In this document: positions 60,891 to 64,000 of the stretch, one piece after another
How the letters are laid out: each line of letters begins with the position of its first letter
Numbering within the stretch: position 1 is the first letter of the stretch
Assembly: GCA_021166835.1 (NCBI GenBank)
Contig: JAJPEN010000062.1
Location: 62,001-126,000 of the forward strand
From: Burkholderiaceae bacterium
GTDB lineage: Bacteria; Pseudomonadota; Gammaproteobacteria; Burkholderiales; Burkholderiaceae
DNA length: 64,000 bases
Direction: 5' to 3'
Notes under the pieces: model-generated
Databases searched by the model: none
What the model was told of the DNA's origin: nothing
The model's input: the letters and a program-made list of their open reading frames with translations, nothing else
Made by a program: the position numbers and the translations under genes

Positions 60891-63596
60891 ATGCTGTCGC
60901 CCAATTTCGTCCTCCTGATCGCGCTGGCCTACGTGGCGCTGCTGTTCGCGGTGGCCTTCCACGGCGATCGCCGCGCGCGCGCCGGGCGCCTGGGCTGGCT
61001 GCAATCGCCGGTCGTCTACACGCTGTCGATCTCGGTGTATTGCACGTCGTGGACCTTCTACGGCGCGGTGGGATCGGCGGCGCGCAACGGGCTCGAGTTC
61101 GTCACGATCTACATCGGCCCGGTGCTGGTGTTCGTCGGCTGGTGGACCTTGCTGCGCAAGCTGGTGCGCATCGGCCGCACGCAGCGCATCACGTCGATCG
61201 CCGACATGATCTCGTCGCGCTACGGCAAGAGCCAGGCGCTGGCCGCACTGGTCACGGTGATCGCCGTCATCGGCGGTGCGCCGTACATCGCGCTGCAGTT
61301 GAAGGCGGTGACGACGAGCTTTCACGTGATCAGCACGATCGGGCCCGAATCGCTGGCGGGCATGCCGGCGGTGGCGCCCGACTACAACACCGGGTTCTGG
61401 ATCGCCGCCGGCATGGCCGTCTTCACGATCCTGTTCGGCACGCGCAACATCGACGCCAACGAGCGACACCACGGCGTCGTCGCCGCGATCGCGCTCGAGG
61501 CGGTGGTCAAGCTCGCGGCGCTGCTCGCGGTGGGCATCCTGCTCGTCTTCTTCATCGCCGGCAGCCCCGGCGAGCTCTTCCAGCTCGCCTCGCCCGAGTT
61601 GTTGCATTCGGCGGACGTCTTCGGGCCGCGCTGGGTGACGCTCACTTTCCTGTCGGCCGCGGCAATCGTCTGCCTGCCGCGCCAGTTCCAGGTGGCCGTC
61701 GTCGAGATCTCCGACGAGCGACACCTGCGCACCGCGTCGTGGCTCTTCCCGCTGTATCTTTTCCTGATCACGCTGTTCGTGCTGCCGATCGCCATCGGCG
61801 GCCTGAGCATGCTGCCCGAGGGCTCGGATCCAGACATGTTCGTGTTGACGCTGCCGATCTGGGCCGGGCACGACACGATCGCACTGCTCGCCTTCCTCGG
61901 CGGTTTCTCGTCGGCGACGTCGATGGTCATCGTCGCCAGCATCGCGCTTTCGACGATGATGTCGAACCACCTGATCATGCCGATCGCACTGCGACTTCAT
62001 TGGGTTCCGGTGGGCCCCGGAGGACCGATCCGCGGCTTCCTGCTCGGCAGCCGACGCCTGAGCATCTGCCTGATGCTGCTGCTCGGCTTCCTGTACTTCC
62101 GCTGGAGCGGAAACTCCGATGCGCTCGCCTCGATCGGCCTCATCTCGTTCGCCGGCGTCGCGCAGTTCCTGCCGGCACTGCTCGGCGGGCTCTTCTGGCG
62201 ACAGGCGAACGCGGCCGGCGCCTTCTCCGGACTGCTCGCCGGCGCGCTGCTGTGGGGATACACGCTGTTCCTGCCGAGCTTCGGCGGCGAACTGCTGCTG
62301 TCGCCCGAAAACATCGAACGCGGCCCCTTCGGCATTGCGATGCTTCGCCCGCAGGCGCTGTTCGGCTTCGACGGCGTCGACCCGCTCGTACATTCGTTGT
62401 TCTGGAGCCTGTCGATCAACGCGTTGCTGTTCGTGCTCGTCTCGCTGGCGCGCGAGCAGCGTCCGCTCGAACGGCTGCAAAGCACGCTGTTCGTCGACGT
62501 CTTTCGCACGACCGCCGAAGCGGCCTCCGGACTGATTCGCCGCTCGGCGAAGAACTTCGACCTGAACCTGCTCGCGCAGCGCATCCTCGGACCGGACGAG
62601 GCGATGCGCCTGTTCCGCGACGCTTCCATCGACCCGCTGCGCCCGGGCGCCGGCAGGGCCGATGCGGCCTTCATCTCGCAGCTCGAGCGCAAGCTCGCCG
62701 GCAGCGTAGGCGGCGCATCGGCACGCGCGATGATCTCGCAGGTGGTCACCGGCGAAACGATCAGCCTCGACGAGTTGATGAAGATCGCCGACGAGACGCA
62801 ACGCATCCGCGAATACAGCGAACGCCTCGAGCACAAGTCGCGCGAGCTCGAGATCGCCGCGCGCCAGTTGAGCGAAGCCAACGAAAGGCTCACGCAACTC
62901 GACGCGCAGAAGGACGACTTCCTCAGCCAGGTCAGTCACGAGGTGCGCACGCCGATGACGTCGATCCGGTCGTTCTCCGAGATCCTGCTCGAGACCCCCG
63001 ACCTGGACGCGACGAAGGCCCGGCACTTCCTGGCGGTCATCCACGAGGAAAGCGTCCGCCTCACGCGCCTGCTCGACAGTACGCTGGACCTGAGCCTGCT
63101 CGAGCGCGGCGAGGCGCACTGGGCACTCGAGCGGGTAGACCCCGAGGAGGCACTGGACCGTTCGATCCGCATGTGCCACGGGCTGGCGGCCAACACGCAG
63201 GTTCGCCTGCTCGAGGGCGAGCGTACGCACGGGGTGCTCGTGCTGGCGAACACCGACCGGCTCAGCCAGGTCTTCATCAACCTGATCTCGAACGCAATCA
63301 AGTACAACACGAGCGAAGCACCGTATGTACGCGTGAGCAGCCGAGTCGTCGATGGCAGCTACGAGGTGTACGTGCGCGACAACGGCCCGGGCATCCGCCC
63401 CGAGGAGCGAGAGCTGATTTTCTCGAAGTTCGCGCGCGGCTGGGCGCACACGCAGACCGCGGTCGTCGGCGCCGGGCTCGGGCTGGCGATCAGCTGGCAG
63501 ATCATGCGCCGGCTCGGCGGCAGCCTGACGCTGGTGCAGGACAGCGCGCAAGGGGCCTGCTTTCGCGTCTCGATCGCCTCGCTGGCCACGGCCTGA
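60891..63596 (+). CDS. Sodium:solute symporter-histidine kinase fusion (CbrA/CrbS-type)
   Basis: 901 aa. Residues about 1-560 form an SSS symporter domain of roughly 13 spans (VYTLSISVYCTSWTFYGAVGSAARNGLEFVTIYIGP, TSIADMISSRYGKSQALAAL, GGFSSATSMVIVASIALSTMMSNHLIMP). A coiled coil (about 625-670) leads to HisKA (H-box FLSQVSHEVRTPMTSIRSF near 675) and HATPase (NLISNAIKYN, DNGPGIRP, GAGLGLAIS). No PAS domain is clear. Such kinases sense carbon or nitrogen status, or acetate for CrbS. Partner is likely the receiver protein at 60245. Confidence 0.93.
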   Translation: MLSPNFVLLIALAYVALLFAVAFHGDRRARAGRLGWLQSPVVYTLSISVYCTSWTFYGAVGSAARNGLEFVTIYIGPVLVFVGWWTLLRKLVRIGRTQRITSIADMISSRYGKSQALAALVTVIAVIGGAPYIALQLKAVTTSFHVISTIGPESLAGMPAVAPDYNTGFWIAAGMAVFTILFGTRNIDANERHHGVVAAIALEAVVKLAALLAVGILLVFFIAGSPGELFQLASPELLHSADVFGPRWVTLTFLSAAAIVCLPRQFQVAVVEISDERHLRTASWLFPLYLFLITLFVLPIAIGGLSMLPEGSDPDMFVLTLPIWAGHDTIALLAFLGGFSSATSMVIVASIALSTMMSNHLIMPIALRLHWVPVGPGGPIRGFLLGSRRLSICLMLLLGFLYFRWSGNSDALASIGLISFAGVAQFLPALLGGLFWRQANAAGAFSGLLAGALLWGYTLFLPSFGGELLLSPENIERGPFGIAMLRPQALFGFDGVDPLVHSLFWSLSINALLFVLVSLAREQRPLERLQSTLFVDVFRTTAEAASGLIRRSAKNFDLNLLAQRILGPDEAMRLFRDASIDPLRPGAGRADAAFISQLERKLAGSVGGASARAMISQVVTGETISLDELMKIADETQRIREYSERLEHKSRELEIAARQLSEANERLTQLDAQKDDFLSQVSHEVRTPMTSIRSFSEILLETPDLDATKARHFLAVIHEESVRLTRLLDSTLDLSLLERGEAHWALERVDPEEALDRSIRMCHGLAANTQVRLLEGERTHGVLVLANTDRLSQVFINLISNAIKYNTSEAPYVRVSSRVVDGSYEVYVRDNGPGIRPEERELIFSKFARGWAHTQTAVVGAGLGLAISWQIMRRLGGSLTLVQDSAQGACFRVSIASLATA

Positions 63597-63614
63597 ACCG
63601 ACCCCCGCCGCGGC

Positions 63615-63636
63615 GCTGCGCCCGGAACCGCGCAGC
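63615..63636 (+). terminator. GC-rich hairpin after the sensor kinase gene
   Basis: GCTGCGC (63615-63621) and GCGCAGC (63630-63636) form a 7-bp stem with an 8-base loop 18 bases after the kinase stop. No T-run follows, so its activity as a terminator is uncertain. Confidence 0.3.
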
Positions 63637-63697
63637 ACGCGCCCCCCGGTAGCGACGAGGATGGTCCGGCAATTGCTGGGCCCCGGCACCGTCGCCA

Positions 63698-64000
63698 ATG
63701 CCGGACGTCATGCCCCTGCTCCGAAATTTCCGCCCCCGCCGCATCGTCGTGCTGCGCGCGCTGCAGCTCGGCGACACGCTGTGCGCCGTGCCGGCGCTGC
63801 GCGCGCTACGCCTCGAATGCCCGCACGCGTCGATCACGCTGGTCGGCCTGCCCTGGGCGCGATCGCTGCCCGAACGGCTGCCCGGGTATCTCGACGACTT
63901 CATGGCCTTTCCCGGATTTCCGGGACTGCCGGAACAACCGGCCCATCCGCCGGCATTTGCCCGTTTCGTGCTCGATGCGCGCTCGCGCGGCTTCGATCTC
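63698..64000 (+). CDS. Glycosyltransferase family 9 (heptosyltransferase-like), N-terminal part
   Basis: About 101 residues are present and the frame runs off the window. The start FRPRRIVVLRALQLGDTLCAVPALRALRLECPHASITLVGLPWA is the GT9 signature (RxxxLGDxL...P.L..L...P.A.I). GT9 enzymes add heptose or other sugars to lipopolysaccharide or related glycans. The ATG at 63698 or the one at 63710 is the start. It is unrelated to the kinase gene in function. Confidence 0.85.
   Translation, partial: MPDVMPLLRNFRPRRIVVLRALQLGDTLCAVPALRALRLECPHASITLVGLPWARSLPERLPGYLDDFMAFPGFPGLPEQPAHPPAFARFVLDARSRGFDL

Noticed and set aside
60579..63698. Minus-strand open frame of 1039 codons opposite the symporter-kinase
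   Set aside because: No recognisable domain and a biased composition; the plus strand has SSS, HisKA and HATPase motifs throughout.

Overview
The window is about two-thirds G+C, densely coding on both strands, and has no rRNA, tRNA, CRISPR array or mobile element that I can recognise. Gene content points to a facultatively anaerobic, aromatic-degrading betaproteobacterium: an ATP-dependent benzoyl-CoA reductase in the Azoarcus (Bzd) gene order, a TRAP transporter, several branched-chain-type (HAAT) ABC transporters, indolepyruvate:ferredoxin oxidoreductase and a perfect FNR-type box. The species assignment is inference; no marker gene is present.

Layout. (1) 1-22425, all minus strand: a very long co-directional block that begins with an acyl-CoA ligase and runs through a HAAT transporter (SBP, LivH, LivM, LivF, LivG), a GcvT/LigM-like folate-dependent methyltransferase, a second HAAT transporter with a LivM-LivG fusion, a core-MetE-like methyltransferase, a second acyl-CoA ligase, IorA and IorB, a lone HAAT binding protein and a TRAP transporter (DctP, DctQ; the large subunit lies outside). 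(2) 22479-23168: a TetR regulator flanked by two promoters, each with an inverted repeat in its spacer. (3) 23296-32491, plus strand: a compact, mostly translationally coupled operon: DdmC/VanA-like Rieske oxygenase, MetV-MetF fusion, corrinoid protein, UroD-type methyltransferase, MetH-activation-like protein, RACo-like [2Fe-2S] corrinoid activator, pterin-binding MtrH/DHPS-like methyltransferase and an amidohydrolase. These are the MT-I, corrinoid protein, MT-II and activating-enzyme parts of acetogen-type methyl-ether demethylases.

(4) 32458-46833, minus strand: a SUF iron-sulfur cluster operon led by an Rrf2 regulator (sufB, C, D, S, U, T), then sdhC, sdhD and sdhB with no sdhA, a monoheme cytochrome c, a DUF808 membrane protein, a Pat-type ADP-forming acyl-CoA synthetase/GNAT protein and a PAS-rich hybrid histidine kinase. 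(5) 47052-52266, plus: bzdN, O, P, Q, M (benzoyl-CoA reductase plus ferredoxin) and a hemerythrin, behind an FNR-type box and a 16-bp palindrome; then a zinc alcohol dehydrogenase. (6) 53442-58403, minus: a third HAAT transporter, plausibly for an aromatic acid. (7) 58600-64000, plus: an XRE/ScfR-type regulator, a receiver-domain protein, a small membrane protein, a symporter-histidine kinase of the CbrA/CrbS type and the start of a glycosyltransferase 9 gene.

Working model (inference). Aromatic acids, some methoxylated or methylated, are imported and activated to CoA thioesters. Methyl groups are removed by up to three chemistries (Rieske oxygenase, folate-dependent GcvT/LigM-like enzyme, corrinoid system) and passed to tetrahydrofolate, where MetV-MetF and the core-MetE connect to C1 and methionine metabolism. 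The ring is reduced by the Bzd enzyme under low oxygen, with SUF supplying its iron-sulfur clusters.
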